A stretch of 64,000 nt of DNA from Corallococcus silvisoli (GTDB lineage Bacteria > Myxococcota > Myxococcia > Myxococcales > Myxococcaceae). The stretch covers positions 1,364,001 through 1,428,000 of the forward strand of contig NZ_JAAAPJ010000001.1 in assembly GCF_009909145.1 (NCBI RefSeq), in the 5' to 3' direction. Below are positions 19,201-26,593 of the stretch, piece after piece (position 1 is the first letter of the stretch; the number at the start of each line of letters is the position of its first letter). The position numbers and the translations under genes are program-made. The notes below the pieces were generated by a model. That model did not search any database. It was not told the DNA's origin and saw nothing but the letters and a program-made list of their open reading frames with translations.

Positions 19201-20806
19201 CTCCCTGGCGCCGCGCACGGGGACCGAGGAGCTCCTGGCCGGAATCTTCATGGAGCTGCTGGGGCTCGACCGGGTCGGCATCCACGACGACTTCTTCGAC
19301 ATCGGCGGCCACTCGCTCCTGGCGACGCGGCTGCTGGCGCGCATGCGCGACGTGTTCCAGGCGGACCTGTCCCTGCGAGACGTCTTCGAGTCACCCACGG
19401 TGGCGGGCCTCGCGGGCATCGTCGAGTCGCTCTTGCGTGGCGAACCGGAGCCCACGTTCGAGCCCATCCCCGTGGCGCCGCGCGAGGGCGGGCTGCCGCT
19501 CTCGTTCGCCCAGGAGCGGATGTGGCACCAGGACCGGGTGGCGCCCAACAGCCCCAACACCACCGTCGACGTGCTGCTGTGGCTGACGGGGCCCCTCGAC
19601 GCCGGCGTGCTCTCCCGGGCGCTCGAGGAGATCGTCCGGCGGCACGAGGCCCTGCGGACCACGTTCACGCGGAGGGGGGAGCAGCCGGTGCAGGAGATCT
19701 CCGGGGCCGGGCCGGTGTGCGTGACGGCCGAGGACCTGGGAGCGCCAGCGGGCGCGTGGGAAGAGGCAGGGCGGCGGGTGGCGCAGCTGGCGCAAGGCGC
19801 CTTCGACGTCCGGGAGGGCCCGCTGTTCCGGGCCCGGCTGTTCCGGGTACGCCCCGAGGAGCACGGGGTGCTGCTGAGCATGCACCACCTCGTCTCGGAT
19901 GGCTTCACCCGGGGCGTGCTCATCCGCGAACTCGCCGCGCTGTATGACACCTTCAGCGCCGGGCGGCCCTCCCCGCTGGAGCCGCTGGCGATCCAGTACA
20001 CGGACTTCGCCGTCTGGCAGCGGGGCCTCCTGCGAGGAGCGTCCTGGGAGCGGCACCGGGACTACTGGACGAAGCAGCTGGCGGGAGCGCCCGCGCGGCT
20101 CGCGCTCCCAACGGCCTCCACGTCCCGGAGCGGAGGGCCCCGCCGCATGGCGGTCCACCCCTTCACGGTGCCGGAGGAGGCCGCCGCCAGGCTCCGGGAG
20201 CTGAGCCGGCGGCAGGGGGTGACCCTCTACATGGTGCTGCTCGCCGCGTGGCAGACGCTGCTCTCGCGGCTCACGGGGCAGGAGGACATCGTGGTCGCCT
20301 CGCCGATGGCGGGGCGGAGCCGGAGCGAGACCCAGGCGCTCGCCGGGCTCTTCGTGCACACGCAGCTGATGCGCACGGACCTGTCCGGGGACCCGCCGTT
20401 CCAGGAGCTCCTCGTGCGGGTCCGCGAGGGGGTGCTGGGGGCAGGCGCGCACCAGGACCTGCCGCTCGCGACGCTGGCTGGAGACCTGGAGCCGGGCGCC
20501 GCGCCGGGCTCCTGGCCCAGCGCGCAGGTGCTGCTCGTGGTGGAGAACGCGCTGCGGGAGCAGCCGAGGTTCGGGCCGCTGGTGCTGGAGCGGGTGCAGC
20601 GGCTGGGCGAGGACCGGAGCGAGGCCGCCAGCCACGAGCTCGCCCTACGGGTGGGGGTCACCACCGGCGTCCTGGAGGCAGGGCTCGAGTACAACACGGC
20701 GCTCTTCGAGCCCGCGGCGATGGAGGAGCTGGCCCGGCGCTGGCTGCGCCTGCTCGAGCGGATTGGCGAGGATGTCCAGCAGCGGCTGTCCGCACTGGCG
20801 TCGTGA
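16235..20806 (+). CDS. NRPS module: interface (inactive C-like)-A(Asp)-PCP-C
   Basis: The start is GTG 16235 (1523 aa); ATG 16301 is an equally plausible start. The first 440 residues have a condensation fold (RLSPQQERLW, DQHEILRTSF), but the HHxxxDG site reads PAVCLDA at 162-168, so both catalytic His are gone. The A domain (about 480-960) has FTSGSTGLPKG, HYGPTETT and code D-L-T-K-V-G-H-V-G, an aspartate code. A PCP follows (Ser1027 in GGHSL), then a full condensation domain with HHLVSDG at 1217-1223. Non-catalytic C-like interface domains before Asp-activating A domains are known in siderophore synthetases, where they recruit the aspartate beta-hydroxylase. The next gene is such a hydroxylase. 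The module would accept its chain from the C domain that ends the PKS-NRPS protein. A second C domain at the end needs another module elsewhere. Confidence 0.95.
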   Translation: MSLVESLPPCVSALSRLPVDSPMQDPALEGFRLSPQQERLWGLQRDGTAYRTQCAAVIDGELHRDTLLAALQHLVDQHEILRTSFRSLAGGDVVLQVISPSATPCLQEQDLGALDPARQEAQVERCYQEEWGRPFELEQGVKLRATLLRLAAGRHVLVLGAPAVCLDAGSMERLLEELARVYAALRRGPAPAQDEVVQYADFAQWQNDLEETDAGREGKAYWDAQVGRAEAVPRLAFELDSKAHPLAVRALTLDGETLAGLEALSRREDIPTSSVVLACWQVVLWRMAGQPDPLVIEVRSDGRKYEHLHSALGAFCQYAPLRMGLDAGAALADVARQAGAALREAHRWQEFLPATLRAKQDEGLGARRIGFSHQDWPAAWRAEGVTFEVGRLDSRSERLKLELVCVRRGDGPRLELRHDPTVYSARSIDQLQDALEALVGAVARESRDPVGALPIQGAKARQLMLEQWKAPASGGPPSRCIHALFEAQAERTPEAPAVTYEQVQLTYRQLNARANQLARHLRGLGVGPDAVVGVRVERSERMIVALLGILKAGGAWLPIEPSLPEARLGHLLQEAAARVLVTERDLAGAAGAKAAVVCLDSDEEVLSRQGVENVGGGAGASNLAYVIFTSGSTGLPKGVAVEHRQLAGYVQSAIERLALAELTRFATVSTFGADLGHTAIFPALCTGGHLHVISQERASDADALADYFARHPCELLKIVPSHLAALVASTAQPERIMPRERLVLGGEALTWGTLRVFQSHAPGCRIFNHYGPTETTVGVVAGETQAHAQPGPAATVPLGTPLAQAGLYLLDPGGQPVPGGVPGEVYIGGATVARGYIHRPGLTAERFVPDPFSGTPGARLYRTGDRARALPDGAIEFLGRVDRQVKLRGFRVELGEVEAVLRGHATVKQSVVVVGGEAGYQRLDAYVVGDALRPPSEDELHEYVKARLPDYMVPAHIIVLDRIPLTPNGKIDSRALPAPEHLLTEAGTASLAPRTGTEELLAGIFMELLGLDRVGIHDDFFDIGGHSLLATRLLARMRDVFQADLSLRDVFESPTVAGLAGIVESLLRGEPEPTFEPIPVAPREGGLPLSFAQERMWHQDRVAPNSPNTTVDVLLWLTGPLDAGVLSRALEEIVRRHEALRTTFTRRGEQPVQEISGAGPVCVTAEDLGAPAGAWEEAGRRVAQLAQGAFDVREGPLFRARLFRVRPEEHGVLLSMHHLVSDGFTRGVLIRELAALYDTFSAGRPSPLEPLAIQYTDFAVWQRGLLRGASWERHRDYWTKQLAGAPARLALPTASTSRSGGPRRMAVHPFTVPEEAAARLRELSRRQGVTLYMVLLAAWQTLLSRLTGQEDIVVASPMAGRSRSETQALAGLFVHTQLMRTDLSGDPPFQELLVRVREGVLGAGAHQDLPLATLAGDLEPGAAPGSWPSAQVLLVVENALREQPRFGPLVLERVQRLGEDRSEAASHELALRVGVTTGVLEAGLEYNTALFEPAAMEELARRWLRLLERIGEDVQQRLSALAS

Positions 20807-20831
20807 ACGGCGCGGCCTGGGAGAGTCCAGC

Positions 20832-21938
20832 ATGAGTGAGTCGGGTTCAGACCATCCCAAGGCGCCGCCCTTCCCTGGGCCGGGGCCGCGCCGCAAGCCG
20901 GTGAAGCTCTCGGAGGAGTCGCTGGTCCGCGGCGGCCTCCTGCTGCCGGACCGGTCGCTGCCCTTCGCCGTGCAGCCCACCCTCCCGGGGATGCGCCTGC
21001 TGACCTATGCCACCGGCCACCGCGAGCTGCTGGACCCGGCGCTGGCCCGGCACGGCGCGGTGCTCTTCCGGGGGTTCAGCGGCCTGACCCCCGCCGGGTT
21101 CGAGCAGCTCATCGGGGAGCTCTCGGGAGCGCTGCTCGAGTACACGCACCGTTCGACTCCGCGCACCCGGGTCAGCGGGCGGATCTTCACCTCGACGGAG
21201 TACCCGCCGGAGCAGACCATCCCGCTGCACAACGAGCAGGCCTACGCCCGCGGCTGGCCGCAGCGCATCTACTTCTGCTGCATGCAGGCGCCGGCCCAGG
21301 CAGGTGAGACCCCGCTCGCCGACAGCCGCCGCGTGCTCGCGCGCATCAGCCCCGCGGTGCGGGAGCGGTTCCGTCGGACCGGGGTGATGTACGTGCGGAA
21401 CTATGGGGAGCAGCTGGATCTCCCATGGCAGGAGGTGTTCCAGACGCACGACCGGCGTGAGGTCGAGGCCTACTGCCGTGCCATGGGCATCTCGGTGGAG
21501 TGGAGGGACGGCGGCCGGCTGCGGACCTCCCAGGTGGCGCAGGCCACGCTGACCCACCCGGTGACGGGGGAGGACGTCTGGTTCAACCAGGCGCACCTGT
21601 TCCACTTCTCCAGCCTGGAGCCGGCGGTGCGAGACGCGCTGCTGGCCGTGTTCGAGCCCGAGGAGCTTCCCCGGAACGCCTGCTATGGCGACGGGACGCC
21701 CATCGAGCCGCCGGTGCTCGAGGAGATCCGCGAGGCCTACCGCGCGGAGGAGGTGGTCTTCCCCTGGCAGGAGGGGGACGTGCTGATGGTGGACAACCTC
21801 CTGGTGGCGCACGGGCGCCGCCCGTTCACGGGACCCCGCAGGATCGTCGTGGGCATGTCCTCTCCCGGCGGCGCGGGTCCGGGGCCCGAGTCTCCTTCTT
21901 TCCAGGGCACCGCCGCGTGCCCGCCCACGAGGGACTGA
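20832..21938 (+). CDS. TauD/SyrP-type Fe(II)/2-oxoglutarate hydroxylase, likely aspartate beta-hydroxylase
   Basis: This 368-aa protein starts at an ATG with GGGAGAG upstream, 25 bases after the NRPS stop. It has the TauD-family layout: HGAVLFRGF near 75, the proximal iron ligands His133-x-Glu135 in LHNEQAY, and the distal His327 in LVAHGRRPF, followed by Arg residues suited to binding 2-oxoglutarate. The HxE variant of the HxD motif is typical of SyrP-like enzymes that hydroxylate PCP-bound amino acids. Together with an interface domain and an Asp A domain just upstream, the best guess is beta-hydroxylation of carrier-bound Asp. The residue choice is inferred from context. The stop codon overlaps the next start by one base. 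Confidence 0.9.
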   Translation: MSESGSDHPKAPPFPGPGPRRKPVKLSEESLVRGGLLLPDRSLPFAVQPTLPGMRLLTYATGHRELLDPALARHGAVLFRGFSGLTPAGFEQLIGELSGALLEYTHRSTPRTRVSGRIFTSTEYPPEQTIPLHNEQAYARGWPQRIYFCCMQAPAQAGETPLADSRRVLARISPAVRERFRRTGVMYVRNYGEQLDLPWQEVFQTHDRREVEAYCRAMGISVEWRDGGRLRTSQVAQATLTHPVTGEDVWFNQAHLFHFSSLEPAVRDALLAVFEPEELPRNACYGDGTPIEPPVLEEIREAYRAEEVVFPWQEGDVLMVDNLLVAHGRRPFTGPRRIVVGMSSPGGAGPGPESPSFQGTAACPPTRD

Positions 21939-23248
21939 TGGCGGCTTCGACATTCGAGCGCGCTCGGCGCGAGATTCAGTACGCGTACGAGAAGGTCGCC
22001 TTCTTCCGCAAGCACATGGACGGGGCCGGGCTCGTCCCGGCGGACATCCGGGAGCCCGCGGACCTGCTGCGGCTGCCGCCGACGCAGAAGGTGGACTACC
22101 GCCGGAGCTTTCCCGTGGGCGTCATCGCGGCCGGGTACAACCTCCGGAGCCGTCACGTCCTGCGCTTCCAGAGCTCCGGCACGGAGGGGGAGCGGCTGGT
22201 CAGCGTCGTGTTCTCCTACGACCTCGCGCGCCGCCAGGCGACGTGCCTGGAGATCAACCCGCGGTTCGAGGCCCTCTGGAAGCCCGGGCTGCGCCTGCGC
22301 ACGTGCCGCTACGCGGCGCCGAACTGCTCGGACGTCGAGTGCTCCAACCCGAACAGCGTGATGCGCGACCGCCTCCTGGCCGACGGCACGCTCGTGCTGC
22401 CCGTGTACCACGACCTGCTGACGACCCCGCCGGAGCTGGCGTCGAGGGCGCTCGACGAGATCGCCGAGTACGACCCCCACTTCCTGTTCGTGGACCCGAC
22501 GCACTTCGCGTTCCTCATCCGGCAGCTGCGCAAGGCGGGCAGGGCGCCACACAAGACGCGCGGGTTCTGTATCAACTCCGGGTACACGCTCTGCACCCGG
22601 GTGGCGCGCCGGCAGATCCAGGAGTGCTTCGGGCCTGAGGTGCCGGTCGCGGACATGCTCGGCATGTCGGAGCTCGGCTACCTGGGCTTCGAGTGCCCGG
22701 AGGGCAAGCTGCACCTCAACGCGAGGGACTACCACGTCGAGTTCATTCGCGATGGGCGCCCGGCGGAGCCCGGCGAGCTGGCCGAGCTGGTGCTCACCAC
22801 GCTCGAGGACAAGCTGTCGCCGCACATCCGGTACGCCACGGGCGACCTCTACCGCTTCAGCGCGGAGCGCTGCCCCTGCGGCAACCCGCTGCCCGTGGTC
22901 CTCGCGGAGGGGCGGGCGAAGAACATGCTCTGGCGCAAGGAGGGCACCGTGCTCACGCCGCGGGAGCTGGACGCGCTGGTCGGGGACGCGCCGTGGATGG
23001 ACCTGTATCGCATGGAGCAGACGCACGAGGACGCGTTCTCCTTCCAGTTCCTGCGCAACGAGCGCGCGGACGCCGGGCTCGAGGCCGGGTTGGCCGAGCG
23101 GCTGAGGGACGCGCTGAAGACCCCTCACCTGAAGTTCGCCGCGACCCAATACCTGCCGTCGGACCGCGGAGGGAAGTTCATCTCGTGCGTGTCAGCGGTC
23201 GCCATGAACCACGTCCAGCGAGGCCCCAGTGGAAGCGCCTGCTTGTAG
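21938..23248 (+). CDS. PaaK/CapK-like AMP-forming adenylating enzyme
   Basis: This 436-aa protein starts at the ATG that shares one base with the upstream stop, after GAGGG. It resembles phenylacetate-CoA ligase (PaaK) family enzymes: an N-terminal YEKVAFFRKHMD region, LRLPPTQKVDYR, the FQSSGTEGERL phosphate-binding loop, LGMSELGYLGFEC, and a C-terminal YATGDLYRF plus CPCGNPLP. It is adenylate-forming and distinct from the NRPS A domains. The natural substrate is unclear; an aromatic or small acyl acid is typical for the family. Its 3' end overlaps the cysteine desulfurase gene by 20 bases, suggesting the two act together, for example in activating a carboxylate for sulfur transfer. That coupling is inference only. 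Confidence 0.85.
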   Translation: MAASTFERARREIQYAYEKVAFFRKHMDGAGLVPADIREPADLLRLPPTQKVDYRRSFPVGVIAAGYNLRSRHVLRFQSSGTEGERLVSVVFSYDLARRQATCLEINPRFEALWKPGLRLRTCRYAAPNCSDVECSNPNSVMRDRLLADGTLVLPVYHDLLTTPPELASRALDEIAEYDPHFLFVDPTHFAFLIRQLRKAGRAPHKTRGFCINSGYTLCTRVARRQIQECFGPEVPVADMLGMSELGYLGFECPEGKLHLNARDYHVEFIRDGRPAEPGELAELVLTTLEDKLSPHIRYATGDLYRFSAERCPCGNPLPVVLAEGRAKNMLWRKEGTVLTPRELDALVGDAPWMDLYRMEQTHEDAFSFQFLRNERADAGLEAGLAERLRDALKTPHLKFAATQYLPSDRGGKFISCVSAVAMNHVQRGPSGSACL

Positions 23249-24434
23249 AGAAGACTTTCCCGCGCTCACCCGCCGGATCGACGGCCAGCGGATCACCTAC
23301 CTCGACAACGCGGCGACGACGCTCAAACCTCGCGCGGTCATCGAGGCCATCACGCGCTTCTACACGGAGAACGGCTCCAACATTCACCGCGGCAAGCACT
23401 ACCTCTCCGAGGAGGCTTCGGACCAGTACGAGGGGGTGCGCTCCAGGGTCGCCCAGTTCCTGGGGGCGTATGGAAACGAGGTTGTGTTCGTCAAGAACAC
23501 GACCGAGGCCCTGAACCTGGTCGCGGGGGGGCTGGGCCTCTCGCGGGACGACGTGGTGGTGGGCAGCTTGGACTCGCACCACGCGCAGCTGCTGCCCTGG
23601 CGCCGCGTCGCGAACCTGAAGCTCGTCCAGGTGGACCGGGAGGGGCGCGTCGACCTGGAGCACTACCAGGAGCTGCTGCGGTCGCGGCCGAAGGTCGTCG
23701 CGCTCACGCACTGCTCCAACGTCACGGGCGCCATGGCGCCCATCGAGGCGATGGCCGCCGCGGCGAAGGAGGCCTGCGGCGCCGTGGTGGTGGTGGACGC
23801 CGCGCAGTCACTGCCTCACGTCCGGCTCGACGTGTCCCGGAGCGCGGTGGATTTCGTGGCGTTCTCGGGGCACAAGCTGCTGGGACCCACGGGGGTGGGG
23901 TGCCTGTTCGGGAGGCGCGAGGCGCTCGAGGGGCTGCGGCCGCTCATGGTGGGGGGCGGGATGGTGGACTGGGTGGACACGCAAGGCTCCCGTGAGCGGA
24001 AGATCCCGCATCGCTTCGAGGCAGGCACGCCGGCCATCGCCTCCGTGCTGGGGCTGGGGGCGGCGCTCGGCTATCTGGAGCAGCTGGGCGAGCAGCGCCA
24101 GCGCTCGCATGAACGAGCGTTGACGGAGGCCCTGCTCAGGTGCGCGCTGTCCCGGGACTACGTGGAGCTGTTGGGGCCGCGCACCGCCGAGGAGCGCTGC
24201 GCCATCGCGACGTTCCGGATCCGCGGGTGCGAGGACCTGTCGGACGTCGCGCGGTCACTCAGTGACTCATACGGCATCATGTGCAGGAGCGGGCACCTGT
24301 GCGCCCAGCCCATGGTGGATGCCGCCGCGAGCGGAGAGGTCCTGCGAGCCTCGGCCTACGTCTACAACACGCCGGAGGAGCTGGAGCGGTTGTTCCAGGC
24401 CCTCGACGAGCTGGTGGTGTTCCTGGCGCGGTAG
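23229..24434 (+). CDS. SufS-like cysteine desulfurase (class V aminotransferase fold)
   Basis: This 401-aa protein starts at GTG 23229, inside the end of the PaaK-like gene. It has the group II cysteine desulfurase pattern: YLDNAATTLKP, the PLP region VVVDAAQSLPH, Lys216 in SGHKLLGPTG that would carry PLP, FEAGTPAIA, and a Cys loop RSGHLCAQP. Cys358 is at the position of the persulfide Cys of SufS. A second Cys352 lies six residues before it. No sufB, sufC or sufD genes are nearby, so this copy probably serves the natural-product pathway rather than Fe-S assembly. An alternative is a C-S lyase or another PLP reaction on a carrier-bound amino acid. Confidence 0.9.
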   Translation: MEAPACREDFPALTRRIDGQRITYLDNAATTLKPRAVIEAITRFYTENGSNIHRGKHYLSEEASDQYEGVRSRVAQFLGAYGNEVVFVKNTTEALNLVAGGLGLSRDDVVVGSLDSHHAQLLPWRRVANLKLVQVDREGRVDLEHYQELLRSRPKVVALTHCSNVTGAMAPIEAMAAAAKEACGAVVVVDAAQSLPHVRLDVSRSAVDFVAFSGHKLLGPTGVGCLFGRREALEGLRPLMVGGGMVDWVDTQGSRERKIPHRFEAGTPAIASVLGLGAALGYLEQLGEQRQRSHERALTEALLRCALSRDYVELLGPRTAEERCAIATFRIRGCEDLSDVARSLSDSYGIMCRSGHLCAQPMVDAAASGEVLRASAYVYNTPEELERLFQALDELVVFLAR

Positions 24435-24467
24435 GGGCCGGCGCGGCGCCGACCCGCGATTCACCGC

Positions 24468-24689
24468 CTACGTCCCGCGGACATGATTGCTACACACCCC
24501 TCGCATGTGGCTCGGCGGGGGAGTCACAATCATAGACCTGATACAGGGGGAGCCATTGGGGAGGCGGACGGCCTTCGCGGGAGCACCAGCCGCCTGGGTG
24601 CAGGCCGCGTCCGCGGCCTCTGTCCATTCCGGGTCCGCCGTGTCTTGGGCCATGGCGGCTCCGGACAAGAAGAGGAGCGAGAACGCCAC
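24468..24689 (-). CDS. Possible small secreted protein, 73 aa
   Basis: This is a short frame with GTG start and a signal-like start AFSLLFLSGAAMAQ. The codons before GTG (VKTRIV in frame) would give a more typical positive N terminus but carry no start codon. The mature part has two Cys (about 30 and 49) and no family I recognise. It lies 30 bases downstream of the YCII gene on the same strand, so they may share a transcript. The coding call is weak: the region could also be non-coding. Confidence 0.3.
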   Translation of the reverse strand: MAFSLLFLSGAAMAQDTADPEWTEAADAACTQAAGAPAKAVRLPNGSPCIRSMIVTPPPSHMRGVCSNHVRGT

Positions 24690-24719
24690 GATTCGTGTTT
24701 TGACGTGTCAGACAGAGGT

Positions 24720-25148
24720 CTACGCCTTGCTGTGCGTTTCGCCGAGCCGCTTCGCTCGCTCCTCGGCCTCGCCCGGCACGTCGAACTCCGTCGGGTCGAA
24801 CAGCGGCCGGAGCTCGACCTCCACCTCTTCGCCCTCTGGCACGAGGAGGTGGAACGGCGCGCGCCTGGCCCACTCGAGTGCCTCGGCGAACGTCTTGACC
24901 TCGATCAGGCTGTAGCCGGCGATCAGCTCCTTGGCTTCGACGAACGGGCCATCGATGACCCTGCATGTGGTCCTGCTGTACCGCACGCGCGCGCCGCGGC
25001 TCATCGGCGTGAGGCCGGCGAGGTCGAGCAGCACGCCGGCCTTCCGCAGCTCCTCATTGAAGTGATGCATCGCGACCAGCGCCTCTTGGGTGGGCTTCTG
25101 GGCCGCTTCGGCTTGCTGCGTCGCCTTCACCATCATCATGACCTTCAT
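24720..25148 (-). CDS. YCII/DGPF-domain protein
   Basis: This 142-aa protein starts at an ATG with AAGGAG upstream. It begins MKVMMMVKATQQAEA and contains DGPFVEAKELIAGY, the signature of the YCII-related (DGPF) family, with EALEWARRAPF following. These small alpha/beta barrel proteins form dimers and often sit next to ECF sigma factors or oxidoreductases in actinobacteria and myxobacteria. No sigma factor gene is adjacent here. The molecular function of the family is unknown, so none is assigned. A longer upstream frame on the same strand has no supporting signal. Confidence 0.88.
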   Translation of the reverse strand: MKVMMMVKATQQAEAAQKPTQEALVAMHHFNEELRKAGVLLDLAGLTPMSRGARVRYSRTTCRVIDGPFVEAKELIAGYSLIEVKTFAEALEWARRAPFHLLVPEGEEVEVELRPLFDPTEFDVPGEAEERAKRLGETHSKA

Positions 25149-25557
25149 CGCGAGTCTCCTTGTTGGCGTATCCGATGCGACGACGAACAGCGCGCCGCCG
25201 GATCGACAGCCGCGATGCGGATTCTTTTCGTGGGCGAGGGACGGTGCGTCACACCCAGGTCGCTCCTCCGGGCGCCAAGGCCCACCGGACTTCCACGCGG
25301 GCAAACCAGGGGGCGAGGGCCTTCACTCTGGATGCGAGGCTTCGGGTTCCCGAACATGCATCGTTGGGCGGTGCCTTCGAAGAGATAGCCACGCACCCTT
25401 GACGCGGCTCGCTGCGCGGCGGTGCTCCTTCGCCGGGTCATCACGGCCCCCGTGGTGTCATCAATGAACGAGTGGATGAACGCAGATTGTCCACGAAGAG
25501 AATCGCATTGCTGTTACTTTCCCCGCGCTTCTTCGCGAGCCAAGGAGTTATTGCACG
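25149..25557. other. Intergenic region between YCII gene and lipoprotein
   Basis: About 400 bases without a convincing gene. Short frames on both strands do not resemble proteins. It must carry the promoter of the leftward YCII gene and of the rightward lipoprotein, whose start has AAGGAG just upstream. The last 80 bases (from about 25470) are more AT-rich than the surroundings, as expected for a promoter, but I cannot fix a -10 or -35 box. Confidence 0.5.
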
Positions 25558-26169
25558 ATGCGATTCTTCGAACGGGCTGTCTATCTTTGTGCCGCCGCTC
25601 TCCTCACTGCCTGCGGCGGGGGAGATGGGATGACCGGGCAGGACGACGCGCTGGCGCAGCAAGAGTCCGCGGTGTCCTCCGCGTCGCTTGACGGATGCAT
25701 CTACAGCATCTCCGCCTATCCACAGTCGGGCGTGACGCCGACTGTCTATGATATCAAGCTCTTCCGCCAGCCCATCCCTTCGTGTGGGTATGGTTACGGC
25801 ACCGTGACCCTGGGCACGTCCGTCATCTATGAGCCGACGCGGTCCGTGGCGGTGAACGCGCTGGGACTCGCCGCGAGCTACACGAAGAAGTCGAGCGTCA
25901 GTGGCAGCTCGCCCATCACCCTCAGCGTGCACCAGGTGGACCCGGCCACGCTGACCGTCATCCGGAGCAACAGCCTGGGCGTCTACCTGGGGGCGGGCAA
26001 CATCGTGTCGGAGAACGTGGCGATCGCCGCGGACGGCACCACGGTGACCGTCTCGGGCTCGAAGACCGGCGTCATCTATGGAGAGAGCGGCAGCGGGAGC
26101 CACTACACCGCGACCTTCGTGGACTTCTTCACCAGCACCACGCCGCCGACCGTCGCGGCGTTCCCGTGA
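25558..26169 (+). CDS. Putative lipoprotein, unknown function
   Basis: This 203-aa protein has a lipoprotein signal with lipobox LTAC (Cys19), then a Gly/Asp linker GGGDGMTGQDD. The rest is rich in Ser, Thr, Gly and Val with beta-strand patterns such as ITLSVHQVDPATLTVI. No domain is recognised. The start ATG has AAGGAG at a good distance. A strong hairpin follows the stop by about 35 bases, so the gene is probably monocistronic. The role may be outer-membrane or periplasmic, by general knowledge of such lipoproteins. Confidence 0.85.
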   Translation: MRFFERAVYLCAAALLTACGGGDGMTGQDDALAQQESAVSSASLDGCIYSISAYPQSGVTPTVYDIKLFRQPIPSCGYGYGTVTLGTSVIYEPTRSVAVNALGLAASYTKKSSVSGSSPITLSVHQVDPATLTVIRSNSLGVYLGAGNIVSENVAIAADGTTVTVSGSKTGVIYGESGSGSHYTATFVDFFTSTTPPTVAAFP

Positions 26170-26201
26170 GGCTTCGCCTCGCACCTCGGTCCACATGAGG
26201 T

Positions 26202-26242
26202 TTGGGGGCGGGAGAAACCTCGTTCGAGGACTCCCGCCCCAA
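26202..26242 (+). terminator. Hairpin terminator after lipoprotein gene
   Basis: Left arm TTGGGGGCGGGAG at 26202-26214 pairs with CTCCCGCCCCAA at 26231-26242, with one bulged G and a 16-base loop. The stem is very GC-rich. No long T run follows, so termination may depend on the stem alone or on Rho. Confidence 0.6.
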
Positions 26243-26593
26243 GGCTCACGGCCTGCTCCATCCATGGGCATCGTGAGAGGCTCCGGCGTCACGCCATCGG
26301 TCAGGCCCCGGTGCCGGATGCGGGCTCGCGGCTTGTGCTCTTCACGGCGCGGCGAGTGCCCCCGTTGCCTGCGCATCGGCATCCCGCGCGCGGGCGTCCA
26401 GCACTCCCTGTCCGTCCTTCATCACGAAGCGCACCGAGCGCGGCGCCCTTCCTGAAGCCGCGGACCCGGTCCCTCGGTGCCCAGCGGGTGGGGCTTCGAC
26501 CTGCTGCGTCGCAGCGAACGCACTTCGGATGGGCGCACCCAGGGGAGCCATGGATACTTGCTCCTGAGTTCCACCTTCCCCCTGAGGACATGG

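Noticed and set aside
16097..19312. 1071-codon open frame on the - strand
   Set aside because: It is antisense to the interface-A NRPS gene, with unlikely composition; the + frame has clear domain motifs.
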